Source: Termitomyces sp. T153 (Eukaryota > Basidiomycota > Agaricomycetes > Agaricales > Lyophyllaceae). Taken from it: a stretch of DNA of 64,000 bases. The notes under the pieces are model-generated. The model saw nothing but the letters and a program-made list of their open reading frames with translations. It ran no database searches and was not told the origin of the DNA. A program made the translations under genes and the position numbers. Of the stretch, positions 10,201 to 23,035 are shown piece by piece. The stretch covers positions 310,001 through 374,000 of the forward strand of contig JACKQL020000014.1 in the NCBI GenBank assembly GCA_018296165.2, read 5' to 3'. Positions within the stretch are counted from its first letter, which is position 1, and every line of letters begins with the position of its first letter.

Positions 10201-13200
10201 TTGAAGAACGCAAATCGGGAAGGAGACCGAGAAGGCGATTAAAATAAACCTCTCCCTTCCTCATTGACATGGATGACTCTTGCATTTCGGGCATAGATGG
10301 TTGTTCTCTTAACCATCGCCTATCAGCATTCTGGCGTACCACATCAGGTTTGACATTGACAGAAAAACCAGCTCGCTTCAGTTCCTTCAATAGATCACTC
10401 CATGCTTTCCTCTTCCGAACCAAGAACGCCTTTTGTTGCTTTTGGCGCTTTTCCGGTGTAACGTTCGAGGGCACTGAAAGAGCAGCAAGCTCTTTTGCGC
10501 CCACAATGATACCAACAGCGAGGTCATCCACAACATGAGGACATCTAGAGTGAATGAAAGGCTGTAATTGATCTGTTATAAAGGTGTCAAATTTCTTGAA
10601 AGCCTTCGGTAACTCGATAGAACGATCTGACGACCCGATGTACAGTTCGCCCTCCGGAAGCGGAAATGGCATGGAAGGAACTGAGCTAAGTGATATATTC
10701 TCGAGGTTCAAATGCTTGGTTTCCAGGTTATCAGCTGTCTGAGGTTGCAACTGTTCTGAAATGGGTTGCCTAAGAACATCACGGAATTTGCGAATTATCT
10801 TGTAGAGTTGATGATGAGTACGTTGTGCGCTAGCTTTAAGTGCCTGAACATTAACATCCTTCCAGCTTGCCAGTTTGATGAAGTTCCGGATTTCCTTTTC
10901 AAGAGTTGACCGCTGTGTCGCAAGACGGTCTAGAACTTGAGCAGTGAAAAGATCGAAATAAGATCTTGTGGATCTCAGGACGCGGTGGATACGGCCCAAG
11001 GTCACTCTCTGATCATCGTCTTTCTTGTGGCGAAGGTGAAGAATGAAATGTTCGAAAGTTTGCAGCAGTCGCATGCGAACATCAAATTCACCTAGAGGGC
11101 TGGTCCGGATGAAATCGTCCAGAAGTGGTATCAGCGTCTGAAGATATTGTTCGACGCGGTCGGAACCGTTCTCTTGATTGCAACAGTCTAAGGGTCCACG
11201 AATAGTGGCATCGTACAGTCTGAACCACCATTCATTCGCCCCTTCTGCGAAAGCCTTGAACTGCGATTCCAAAAGACCTTGCCAGCAAGATAGCTCCAAA
11301 CGCCGCCATTCCACGATGAGTCCGATAAGAGCCTGCTGGTGAGCTTTGAGAGTGTTCTCTCGATTGGCATACATCTCCCAATCTTCGGTTTGCAACAAGA
11401 GCTGTTCTAGGGCGGAAAGGACCTTTGCGACCGGACTGTGAAGATCTAGATTCAATACGATGTCACAGCGACCTCTGAGATGTTGGAGAACCATCTGATC
11501 GGGCCACTCCTGTATGATCTCGTCCAGTCGGCTTCTCAGAGCAAAGACAGCTGCCGCGGCCCTTTTCAGTTGAATGACGTTTGGATCTGCGTAGAAGTTG
11601 TAGGATTTCTCTCCAATAACAGGGCTACTGTCGATGGCGGTGACTCGATCATTCAGGAGGCTGAATTGGAATGCAAGACTTTCGTCATCCAAGGCTTCAG
11701 GAAGAGGTGACGACGACGTCAAAAGTGATGCTACAATCACTCGACGACTCTCTTCGAAGTCCGCGCTGTATCCAGTAAGCTGTCGTGTCTCACCAAACAA
11801 CTTGTGATGAAGTGACACGAGCTGACCCATCTCTGTGGGTGGTACTAAAATAGTGGACTGGATTGGCTTCTTGGCTGCATTGTCGGCTTCTTGATCAAGA
11901 ACGTTGTCAAAGGAAGGAAACAATTCTAAAAATTCTCTCTCCTCCGATTCTGCCTCTCCAATGTCATCGTGGTCCAAATTCTTGCGTCGATATAACGATG
12001 ATGCCGCCATGTCCACCTCCTTCTGCTTTGCGCGGTCGATGAGCCAAAGTCGGAGAGCCTGATCGTAAACCACTTCAAGTGCATTCATGTCCACGACTCC
12101 CATGGATTTCTCCTTCACCACAGCTGATAAGGTTAGAAGCAGATAGCGGAAAGGCGCCACCCCAATCGGCCCAGCAGTTCCGGCGTCTTTGCATATGTTG
12201 GCTGAACTACGTGCCGATGGGAATGCGACAAGGGAGAAGACCTGATGGGAGGAAATAGATGAGGATTGTAGAGCGGAATAAGCGACAAGTCGCATCCCCA
12301 TACGAATGTAAAGGATGGCGAGGCGGAGGGGAGCGCTTAAGTCAGGATAATCTGTGTAGACTGTGGCAAGTCGGCGATAAAATCCAGCCATCGATTGTTG
12401 TAAAACTTCTTCACGAGCTATGGCATTCTTGTCCCCGGACGTCAAGAGACCGACCAGTTCTTGTATCTTCGAACCAGAGAGAACGTGACTATGAAACTGC
12501 CTAACTTCTGCCCAAAACATGTCTAGGCGAGCAATATTCTTTCGGAGAGGAAGAGATGGAGCAGATTCCAATTGTTGGGAGATGCCATTTGATATACATT
12601 TCAGGTAGTCGAGGAGATCACTGTGATTATTCCCGGTTGTAAGTTGCTCCAGGGTCCGATGGAGATTCATTTGTATTTCTATCAAGTGTTGATCTCTGCA
12701 TTTTCGTTCTGTAGTGCAATTTTGTATGGCGGCAGGGTCCAGAGGAGCATCAGGGACGAAAAGATCGAGGACCAAACTCCCTAGTGCAATCCAACAGCAT
12801 CCCATGTCTTCAACAACCTTTTCGCGTGTATTCCCAGACTTCAAGCGTCTAAAAGCAGGGTAGAGATGGAGTGTGACAGCATATTGGAACGGCTCGTTGT
12901 TGGATTCTTCCATGAGCGTCATGATCGCGCTCGAATACGATATAAAGTCTGCCACGGATTTTGTATTGGGGTGCAGGATGGCCGGATGGGTATTGGGTGG
13001 GAAAGATGACCGGAAGCATTCAATCACCTATGAGACAGCAAGAGACTTGAGTCGTGTCTTCGTTGGGCGTAGATTAAATCCGCTTACCAAAACAACCGAT
13101 TGGCTGAGAATACCAGCGAGCTCGTCAATACGTCTAGTTGACCACTCAGATCGCAAGAATAACAAGCGCGAATGGTGACGTGTCTCCAATTCATAGTTCT

Positions 13201-16200
13201 CCGCAGAACGTAGGGATCTCTGGCTCCAATCACTGTATCTTCGGTCAATGAAATGTCACTGTGGAACAAAGAAATAGTACCATGTTGCCATAGTTACAAT
13301 GAGCTGAGTCGGTTGTAGAAGTATCATCGGACCGATAGATCGCTGGATATTATATTAAAGATGGCATGCATGGACAGCAAGGACGGACTATCTTACATCA
13401 TTCAAAGAGACGTTCCACAATGAATTCAACCATTGCATCTGCGTCTCAGCGAAGATAGGGAGAGCATCTACGAGAAGTTTACTTATCTCTATCACAAAGC
13501 ACAAAGGCGAAAAGCGTTACTCACTTTTGCTGGCCTCCAGCGTCCACAAAAGATGTTGATAGGAAGCTAATCGAAGCAAACCACCTTTCCGGCTGCAGGC
13601 AGCTTCAATTATATCCGCAAGGAACTTCTTGAGTTTCTAAGGGATATCATATCAGGGTTCAGAAGCAGGAGGGATAGATCTATAACATAAGACATACTTC
13701 TTCATCAGAAACCATCGAGAAAATCCCTAATTCCGTAATGACGAGAGATGGATCTACTTTCACCTCTCCCTCAACTGCGATGTTTTGGCGGAGTAAGTGC
13801 TGATTAGGCAAAAAATATCAACTTTAGGGACGTGCGAAGTGTATTGCCACATACTGATTCGACATCCGCTTGAAGAGTGTCCAATGCTTCATTCGAGTGC
13901 GTGGATGCACTAACAGGCAAGGTTCTTAGTGCCATGAAATCAAAAATTTGTCTCCTAATATCTATGTCAGGAACGTGAACATGATCATTCGCTTGCTTCA
14001 ACAAGAAAAGGATTACTCTGTGCTTCTTTGCCCTCCAGATGGGCACTGCGCTCCTCCATGAGATCCAGAGTTGACGGTATACGTGGTCTGTCTATAAAGA
14101 GAGTGGACCAGATGTCTTGTAATCCTAGTCCAGTAGTCAGAGAAATCGTGTTTTGTAGTTTGTGAACCTGTAACACTGCCGTTGAGAAGACGGATGGGCT
14201 GTCTTCCAGAGCGTCGACAATCCAACGACATGCGGCTTGAAGTGCCGAAAAATCAAGGTTTGTGGCTGCAGCGATCTTGCGAAGATAACGTCCATAGTTG
14301 AGGAGAGAGGAGGATAATTGAAGGCTGTCGTGCTAGGAAGAAGAGAATGAACAGATTTCACAACATGAAGGTGAAATCTCTCACTATTCGAGGCACCTCA
14401 TTTTTGGTGGCCAAAGAGTCTAAAGTGTTGCGTGCCGCGACTTGCACAGCCTCAAGCAACTCTTTAATCTGTTTCAACGCTTGATATTTCCTTCCCTGTT
14501 TTTCAACAGTTTTCTTCTCGTCAAATATGCCGGCCTGATCCTCCAGATCTAGAAACAAGGTCACGACAAGGTTGATTACTCCTAAAAGGACATGGTGAGG
14601 GGAAGGGTCGTTTGAACCCAGTTTCTTATCCGCGCACGGCGGGACATTCAAATAGAAATCCATGGGCTATATTCAAGCAAATACGTTTACATGTAAACAT
14701 AACAGAGTATAGATTAACAAAAGGCCCGCGGCGGATGAAAGGTTGGCTGACCTGAGTAAGTACAAGGTCTGAAGGTAACGCCAATGATAGTGAATATGCT
14801 TCGCGTAGACGTACAAGAGCTCCGACAAAGCTGTGCTCAGCCAATGCACGCAACATCCCTTGTATGCGATCGACGGATCTTGTTCTTGAATCTTGTAACA
14901 TGGTCAACAAACGATTAAAAGCGGAAACAGATACAGGTGCTGTTGCACGAGCGATAAAGAACAAATGAGCATCTGAGAATTCTGTCAAACAAGAAACGGA
15001 GAGCATCGGCCCATGGTCAATCAGACTTGAGAGACTGGTGTCTAGATCAAGAGAACGTCCTGAGGTCGTCAATGATGAGACTTGCGCGGCGCCGGTCATG
15101 TTCAAACCTCTACGGGTCTTCTCGAATGTGGAACTCCAAGACTTCGGACTTCCCGAGTTTATTGTGTTTGACGGTAGCCTGTAATAGTCACAGAGAATTC
15201 CTCTGTCATCAGCGATGGGTGAGGAGATCATGGATATCTCAATTCCCCTGTTGCGCATTGCCCGAGATAATTCACCGAATTGGGGGTCGACAGTCATGAA
15301 CAAACGAAAGTCCGGGTGCGGTTTTAGAACTTCAACCTTTCCATCGACATAACCACGTTCGCTAAGAGTGAGAACGCCGTTGTGCTCGCAAAGTGAGTTG
15401 AGACGATCCAGGACCGAGGGGTTGCACAAGTTCGCACCGTCCATGAGAAGCCAGTGACCGCGTTTCATCGCTTGAATCAGTGGGCCGTCGACCCACTCGA
15501 ATCGACCAACAGCTTCAGTAGTGGCAAGAAGGCTGTGAACCTTACCCAATAATGCTGAAGCCACTTCCGACACATCGGAAGTGAGACATTCAGAAGCTAA
15601 TCGTAGTAGCTCGCGATGAGAAGCGGAAGCTTGTCGAGCCTTGCGCAGCTGATGTATTTGACTGTGATCAAACTTAGAACCTGAAGTTGACCTAACTTGA
15701 TCATCAAAGTGAGATAACAACTCGTTGACCAAAGAAATAGCGCGTCCACGTAGATCAACCTGTTCAAAGCTACCCAAGATGTCCATGGTGTCAGTAGAAC
15801 TGTTGATAGAGATCTCTCGGAGAACATTCCCTGTGAAATGGGACAACACTCGCACTACCTCAGTTTTACCACTATTTCGATGACCAGTGAGAATGGCGAG
15901 CCATGACTGCGAGACACAGTGGCCAAGAGATTCCAGAGCGGATAACTGCATCTTCAAAATACGTCCAGGTGGTGATGATGGGGCAATATTTTGACGTTGG
16001 GAAATGTAATAACCCACTTGAAGGTAGCGTGGTGATATGGTCAGATTAGGAGAGACACCCAGTGGTTTCAATGCCGTTGAAAAGACCTTATCAAAGAGAA
16101 GACGAGCTTGCAACCGATCTTGTTCGGTGCGAAAGCGATTGAGATATATTGTATGAAGGTGCTCAAAGGGATGAAGGATTGAGTGAGGCGCACGCAACAG

Positions 16201-19200
16201 GGAAGCCCAACGAATGACGTCACGAAGGTTGAACTCCCAAGGGCTACCCTCTCTAGCAAATCTGCGCTGAAAACCAACTGCCTCTTGAAGCTGCATATTG
16301 TATGTGATCATGTCTCCGAGAACTTTCTCGTCAAAGTCAGGGAAGAGATAATGACAAACCAGGAGGAGGTCACTGGGTGTTAACTCTTCAACGTACACCT
16401 TGGTGAAACGATTGACAAAGGATTTGGGAAGACCTTTCCGTCCGCCGCCTTGATGCAAGGGGTTCTGAGCTGCGAAAATACGGAAGTTGGGATGTCGAAC
16501 AAAAGAACGGCCGAGTTCAGGGATATAGACTGTTCCGCGATGATCCAAAACCGCGTTCAACCCTTCCAGAACAGCCTGAGGAGCAAGATTCATCTCATCG
16601 AGAAGGACCCAATGACCCTCCTGCAAAGCTTTCAGAAATTCTGCATCTTTCCAAGCAAATTCTCCTGGTCCTCCGCCCTCTACCGGTAAGTCAGACCCAA
16701 ACAGATCGATGATGTCCGTCTGGTCAGAAAGGTTGATTCTGCATAGATGGTGACCAGATATGTTAGCCAGGGCCATGACAAGGCTCGTCTTCCCAACACC
16801 TGGGCTACCTTCGAGCAAAATAGGTTTGAGGACTTGACAAGCCCGTACAACACGCATCGCGTTGTCCTGAGTGGTCGGAGCTTCGAGATTGAAGGAGTGG
16901 CCAGCGACTTGCTGTGATCCCTTAGGTATGCTGAACGAGCCGAACTGAACAAATTGAGAGGGATCATAGGACGGAATGTATGTGAACAAATTATTGTGGT
17001 CAGGGAGTGGGACAAGGTCCATCAATTGTGACATCGCGTTATCCTTGAGCTGCTGAAGGCCCTCCCGAGTGTATGCCGATAGTTGTGGCAGTGAACCGAG
17101 ACCATCAAGAAACGTCATATGTGCAGCGTGATGCTATAACAAACTCAGTGAGAAATTATGATTGAAAAAGTGAGGATCGCTCACAAATATCTCATCCGCA
17201 GGCATACAATTTGTATTGTCAGATCGAAAAGCGGCATTGGAAAAAGTGACCCAGGCCTAATGTATTCAATCAGAATGAGAAGAAGAAGTCACGCTGGACC
17301 TTACAAGGATATCCCTAAGACTTGTCAAGGAATTGTCACCAGTTCGGGTACATAACCAATCGACAAAGTCGAGCAAGGGTGAAGTGTACCGTTTCAACGC
17401 ATCGTGTTTCCAGAGATTCCCAACAATGAGTTCCAAATCAAGTCGAGCCTCAACGCGAGGAACCCATATCTCTGTGAACCGATTGCGCAGAGCTGGTGAA
17501 AGTTCCTTCTTCCCATAATCGCCTCCAGGGTTCATGGTTGCGACAAGTTTGAAATTTTGATCTGCCTTCAGTGCTGGATGAGCAAGCTCGTCCTCGCCAC
17601 CCTTTTCAGCCAGAACGATGGTTCTTCCTGGTTCAAGAACACTGTTGAGCCTTTCAAGAACCGAGTCATCAGCAAGAGAAATTTCATCGAGGAGGAACAC
17701 ATCTCCATGGCGCATGGCTTCAACAAGAGGTCCGTCGTGCCACTCGAATATCGACTGCAGTTGGAGAAACTTGGTCTGGAGGGAACGAACAAGGACTTGA
17801 TGACTGGTCGACAGGGAATCTAATGTGAGGACATCGGCGAAGGCAGTCGGAAGGTCACTTAGGGATTGAGGCAGTTGGGGAATGCTGATCTCCCGAAATA
17901 AATCCAAAGACTCTTTGAAAATCTCTGCTTCCCTTGAGCTGCGATTACGAAGTGGGCGGAGACCTCCAATAAGATCTGCCGTCTCCGTATTTTGATGGCA
18001 GTTCAACCCATGTAGACGCTGCGAAGTGGTGGTTGCAAAGACCTGACATACAGAAGTCTTACCTGAACCCGTCTCCCCAACGAGAAGAACCGGTTCATTG
18101 AATCGCAAGGCCCTCGAGACTAAGACGAAGAGTCGTTGCATGGCACTGGTCCATATAATATCTAACGACGCAGGTATCGAGCAGCCGAGGAACGAGGGTA
18201 TATCAACGTCCGAGCGATGGATATCGTACATTGTACTCTCGACAATCTTGACATTCATGACGGATTCAATAACCTCCTTCACAGCAGCCTTGTCATCATC
18301 CCGTCGAGCACGTTCTGCCAAGAGCATGTAGCCATTCTCAGCCAGCTCCTGATAGCCTACAGCATCCCGACCAGCCCAGCGAAAAAGATCACGAAGGGTC
18401 GCAAATCCTTGCTTGCTTTCGAACACACGGCTTGACTGGCGGCGCTTCTGAAGCTCGTGGAACACGGCAACAATGCGCTTACCGTAGGAAGGTGCGATCT
18501 GACAACGCTGACATAGGATGGTTTCCAGCTCCGATTGAGGTACATCTTCAAAGTGTACTTCAAGGAACCGGTTGCGGAACGCACGAGAGAGGACTTTTCG
18601 TCCAGCATAGAGTCCAGGAGGATTCTGCGTTGCAAAGAGCATGAAGTGAGGATGGGGCTTAACAACTTCCTGGGTCTCAGGAATAACGAGTTCACGATTG
18701 TCATCAAGGAGTCGATTGAGGGCTTCTAGAACATCGGTGGGAGCCAAGTTGAGCTCATCAAGCACAATCCAGTCACCGTTGCGAAGGGCACGAACGAGGA
18801 GACCATCCTTGAACACGAGCTTTCCCGTTTGAGGATCTGAAACATATGAGCCGATATACTCCTGGATGTCCGTGTGCTCATGGTTGTTTATCCGGATGAA
18901 CCGATGTCCCGTGCGTTTTGCGAGGTACTCAACTGAACTGGTCTTTCCAGCGGACGTGGGGCCCTCAATCAAAATTGGAAACCGCCGTGTGAGGATGATT
19001 CTCGCCAGATCGACAAGCTTGGTCTCTACAGACGGCGTTATAATATAGTCTTCCGCAGGATCCTCAGGCCACGGTCCTCTCTCAAGATAAAACGGCCCAA
19101 ATTTGATGAACTCATCAGAGGAGCGAGAAGGAGGGACAGAGGGCTCTTTCATCAGCATAGACCTAGGATTCCGTACACCAGCCAGAAGATGCTTCTGCGC

Positions 19201-22200
19201 GAGAGTAGTCACTAGCTCCGCGCTGGGCGCATCGAGCACCATCGTGAATGCCATCAGACAACCCTCCCAAATCGCTCGACGGAGACCAAAGATATTCGCT
19301 GTATCGGATGCGAAAGTGAGAGCGCGAGCGAGCGTCCGCATGCTGAAGTGTGGTCGGTGATTAGATCCGTCTGCAATCTGTCGCTTTTCAGCATAGTCCT
19401 TCACGGCTGCATAGAACTCGGCAACATTCATGATAGCCCCTTTGTCTCCCACAGCACTGGCACCAATATATTGACTGACAATGCTGAGAAGGGTCTCTTT
19501 GTCGGCATCAGGAGGAGGCACGTCTATCTCGGTGAAACGTGAACGAATGTTTGGAGGAAGGTCCTTCTTGCCGACGTCAGTCGCTGGGTTCATACAAGCG
19601 AAGAGCCGGAAGTCGGGATGACGAGGAACTGGTTCTAAGGAGCCCTGTTCAGTGAGGGTGATGGATGCTGTAGGACCATGAAGTAAGCCAGATATACATT
19701 CCAGAGTCTCTGGGCTCGCAAGATTGATTTCGTCAAGTAACACCCTACAGAACCTGGTTTAAAAAATGTCTTTCTCCTGAAGGAATTAGAAAGCTTACCA
19801 ATCACCGTTTCTCAGTGCCTTCACTAGAGGACCCTCAACAAAGCCGAACGCAAACTTTCCTTTGCCCTGAACATATTGAACCTCAAACTGCTCGACTTCC
19901 TGGACAAATGCCGCCCAGCTCTCCGCTGACACTTTGAGCTCGTTTGGTTCCACCTTCCGTCGTTTCCGCGGCACCTCCGTCTCCATTCCATCCCTATAGC
20001 AAGCAGGTCAATCAGTGCACGAACATTAGCAACATAAACCTCCACGAACCTTGTCTCCGAAACCTCTTTAGCCTGTATCCTCTCCCTTGCTAACCTCGCA
20101 CTCTCCTTCCACAACCCAACCACTCTCTTCCACTTTGCCTCCGCAACAGCCTTCCTAACCTCAACTTCGAACTTCTCATTCTTCCTCCGACTAAACGTTC
20201 CTCCAAACAAGTCCAAAAACCTCTGCTGAAGCTGCGCGCCGGGGATCTTCGCATCAACGGGCTTGAATCCTCCCAACAGATCAGAGGACTCAGTCTGATG
20301 TGACAAGTTCAACGAAATCAACGGACGACGTAGTAGAGATGCTAGGTGCGTAACAACGCTCGTCTTTCCTGTTCCAGTCTCTCCTGTCAAAAGTACGGGT
20401 TCTGATAACGACACAGCCGTCGCGATCCGCGAGAGAAGAAGCACAGCCGGCTTGTGCATTGCGAACGGTCTCATAGGGGCCGCGGATATTCCCATCTTCG
20501 TCGCACGGGCGGGGAGATGCGTTCGTCCAACACGCACAGCGGTGATAGTACCATTGACATCTTTCTCCAACTCGAACTCGGGAGTGCGGCCGTTTAGGAC
20601 CCACGAACGGCGATCAGGGTCCAATCCGAGATGGTCTGCGATGATCTGGGCAATGGACTCGGTGTGTGCGCGTGCACTGGCGGTTGTGGTTCCGGCGCCG
20701 AAGAAGACATCTCGTGCCTCAATGTAGATGTCTTCGCGCAATGTGGGGTTGGGGAAGATGGATGAAAAGGGGAGCGGAGTGGCAGAGTCGTCCATGTCAA
20801 CGTCCATGGATTGGTATGAGGAAGGGAGAAGCCTTTGGACGCGTGTGCAGAATTGTTCGAGCTCGCGAAGACCAATGTCGCGCGTTGATGCAGCTGGACC
20901 GAGGGATTTGACAGCCTCCCAGAGACGGATGGTAGCGAGGTTGGGGTTGCCTGCCAGGCGCGGAAAACGTGAGTCGAGGATGGTGCGAAGCTCCTCCGCG
21001 GTTGGAGATGACATGACGATTTCATGGAATTTGTGTGCACCAAAGAACGTGGGAGCTGGGAAGGTACCATGCCTCGAGGGTACTATCGACCTTGTGGCGA
21101 ACAGTGCAAAGCTGTCGGCAGCGACGACAGGGCCACGAGTGGGGACCTGTAGGGATGCTCGGCCACCAATCCACTTGCCCTCCCTAAGTGATTCTACAAG
21201 AGGCTTGATAACTCCTAGAACCTCGTTACTTCCTCGATCAATGTCCTCAAAGACAACCCATTTTCCTTCGCGAAGAGAACGCACGAGAACACCCTCCTTC
21301 CATTCAAAAGTCCCTGGCTGTGTTGGAGATGAGACGTAGGATCCAAGGAGAGCACGTGGATCCAGTGAAGTGTCGGCGAGGTGAATCGTGATAATTTGAT
21401 TGTTGACGCCAGGGTAGAGGAGTTCTGCGATGTAGGTCAAGAATAATGATTTTCCGGAAGAGGGTGGAGACGTGAGAAGGGTGGGAAGGCGAAGGGAGAG
21501 GTGTATCGCCAGAGATCTGAGAGCTTCAACCGTTGTCAAAGTTGCTATGAGGGGCGAGGTCGGCTCATGTGAGTTTTGGCTGGGATTTCGGAGCATTAAG
21601 ACCCCATGGATGTTAACAATTTGTTTGCTGGAAAAAGAGTATGAGGTCCGGCTTGGAGCGAAAAATGAAAAGACTCTACCTGAGCTCCAAGGGTTGTATG
21701 GTTGTGACAGGTCCTCCATCGTTTGAGTAATAATCTTGTTCTTCACAAGCAATCTTTTCCCGCATTTCCTTTATGCGTTGCACTTCAAGGACGGGCACAA
21801 GCCATCCATCCACCTCCCTACTCGTTCCATCAAGATTGATTCCATATTCTATCTGACAGTCGATTCCAAATGGTTCGCCAAGAACCTCTCTTTCCATCAC
21901 TTCCCGCTCGGCTTCGCCCATGCTACTTTGCAGAGCATAACAGCGGATAGCGAGTAAGCGAACGCCAGTGTCGAGATTAGAAGTCCAAATAATTTTTGAA
22001 AGAGGAGATAGCGACCAAACAAGAAGTCGAGGTAGCTCACGGTTGGCGCGTAAAATTCGATACTGTGCAAGGAGTAAGCGGTGTAGGCGGGGCACGTCAA
22101 CAGAGAGGGGCGACGAGGAAGCATTTATGAAAGCTAACGGCCCTTCAGAGAAGGCGGATGCGTTCAAAATGCGATACAGTATCCTGAGATACATTTAGCA

Positions 22201-22540
22201 CGAACAAAAACGTAAAAAGGATAAATGCATACGGGAAGAGTTCTTCGTGGTTTTCTAGTAGAAGACACAATGCTACCAATTGGTCTTCCGTGTTTTCTTC
22301 TGAATCTAGCCATCGTGCGCAAAGGTCGAATACAATGGGTCGATAGAGAGTCGCGATAGTGAGAGTGAAGGCTGGATGAGACAGTAACTGCGATAAAGCG
22401 ACGAGTAGGTCTGTCGTAGACTTGGCGTTTAGGACGTCAGTTGCATATTTTGAAGAGTTTGGGATTTTCTCCAGCAACAATGTGGTTTGTCGGCGTAGGT
22501 TGATGGTCAGTGGGTCATGAATAGCACTGGTTGGCTCCAT
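6384..22540 (-). CDS. MDN1: midasin, giant AAA+ ATPase of 60S ribosome assembly
   Basis: Midasin (yeast Mdn1/Rea1) is a dynein-like ATPase that strips assembly factors from pre-60S particles in nucleolus and nucleoplasm. I infer 19 exons, high to low: 22540-22233, 22183-21680, 21627-20050, 19993-19799, 19744-17305, 17256-17185, 17133-14752, 14666-14385, 14332-14047, 13991-13855, 13799-13698, 13636-13525 approx., 13486-13397 approx., 13342-13281, 13232-13088, 13027-10104, 10052-9719, 9681-7988, 7938-6384. This gives about 5,060 residues, within the family range (yeast 4,910). The start at 22540 (MEPTSAIHD) is the first ATG after a pyrimidine-rich leader. The join near 13486-13525 is the only uncertain one: either choice gives an intron below 40 bp. 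No frameshift is needed anywhere, so the gene looks intact. Six AAA+ modules, linker, acidic region and MIDAS domain are annotated separately. Gene symbol by homology. Confidence 0.96.
7960..9130 (-). other. midasin Asp/Glu-rich region
   Basis: After the segment ending SKQGFCQPPDM the protein becomes very acidic and low in complexity, with runs such as EEDMDKPDDGG and GDDMDLGGDDLPEEIEGDDD. It is interrupted by the 49-bp intron at 7939-7987. The acidic tether is a family hallmark that lets the MIDAS domain swing onto the AAA ring. It also explains the many long shadow ORFs on both strands here. Confidence 0.92.
9547..14899 (-). other. midasin linker region
   Basis: Exons 7 (end) to 18 encode a long helical region without recognisable motifs, as in midasins generally, where it forms the stem and middle domains of the tail. 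The dense cluster of seven small exons at 13088-14666 falls here; the largest exon (13027-10104, 975 codons open) also belongs to it. Sequence is weakly conserved in the family, so exon calls in this part rest on splice sites and continuity of frame. Confidence 0.8.
14900..21627 (-). other. midasin AAA+ ring, six modules
   Basis: Walker A sites can be read in order: AAA1 SPPSSGKS (about 21455), AAA2 GETGTGKT (about 20375), AAA3 GPTSAGKT (about 18950), AAA4 GETGSGKT (about 18070), AAA5 GSPGVGKT (about 16800), AAA6 GHRNSGKT (about 15875). Walker B sites: VLLDEINLA for AAA2 (spanning the 19745-19798 intron), VLDELNLA for AAA3, FLLDEISLA for AAA4, VLLDEMNLA for AAA5. AAA1 has a degenerate P-loop start and 'FEDIDRG' for Walker B; AAA6 has LMDGANL, so its catalytic Glu is Gly. 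This matches the general picture for midasin in which ATP hydrolysis is confined to the central modules. The ring is encoded in exons 3-7. Confidence 0.9.
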
Positions 22541-23035
22541 CTTTTTTGGGGTTTTTAGATCATGAAATCGATGGTGAAAATTGTTCCTTCCTGCTAAAAG
22601 AAAGGTCAGTGTTTCTGCAGTCTGGTATTTGAGAAAGAAAAACTGTGTACACAAGCGAAACTTGGTCTCTCTGTGGGGTCAGGGTTGTGAAGGCTTCAAC
22701 GGGCAAAAATTCTTTCAAGGTCACGTGTGTACTATTTGTCTTTGCTTGAAGTTATTAATGATCATGCGCCATAGCGCGTTTTTGTACATATATACTTCCA
22801 GGAACGATTGGACTACGACTGCGATGGAGGACAGCTGGCTGGCTCGGCATTCCATTCAATGAATGTTCGCGTCCATGCTGCTTTTCGATCAACATTTGTA
22901 TAGAATTACTCGTACGGGCATTATATGGATAATCACCGGACTATCGTATGTCGATAAGCATGTGGCTGACGTACTCATTCGCTCCTGACGCTACATATAA
23001 AATGCCATTCTACCGACAATGCTTGCATTTGACCA
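22541..23035. promoter_or_regulatory. shared divergent promoter region MDN1 / hexosaminidase
   Basis: The two start codons are 495 bp apart and point away from each other, so both promoters must lie here unless they overlap coding sequence. On the + strand an AT-rich 'catataaaatg' TATA-like element lies at 22994-23004, about 35 bp before the hexosaminidase ATG. Another AT-rich stretch ('tacatatatactt') lies at 22785-22797. The palindrome-like 'gcgccatagcgcg' at 22763-22775 could be a binding site. Nothing in it resembles a further gene. Confidence 0.5.
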
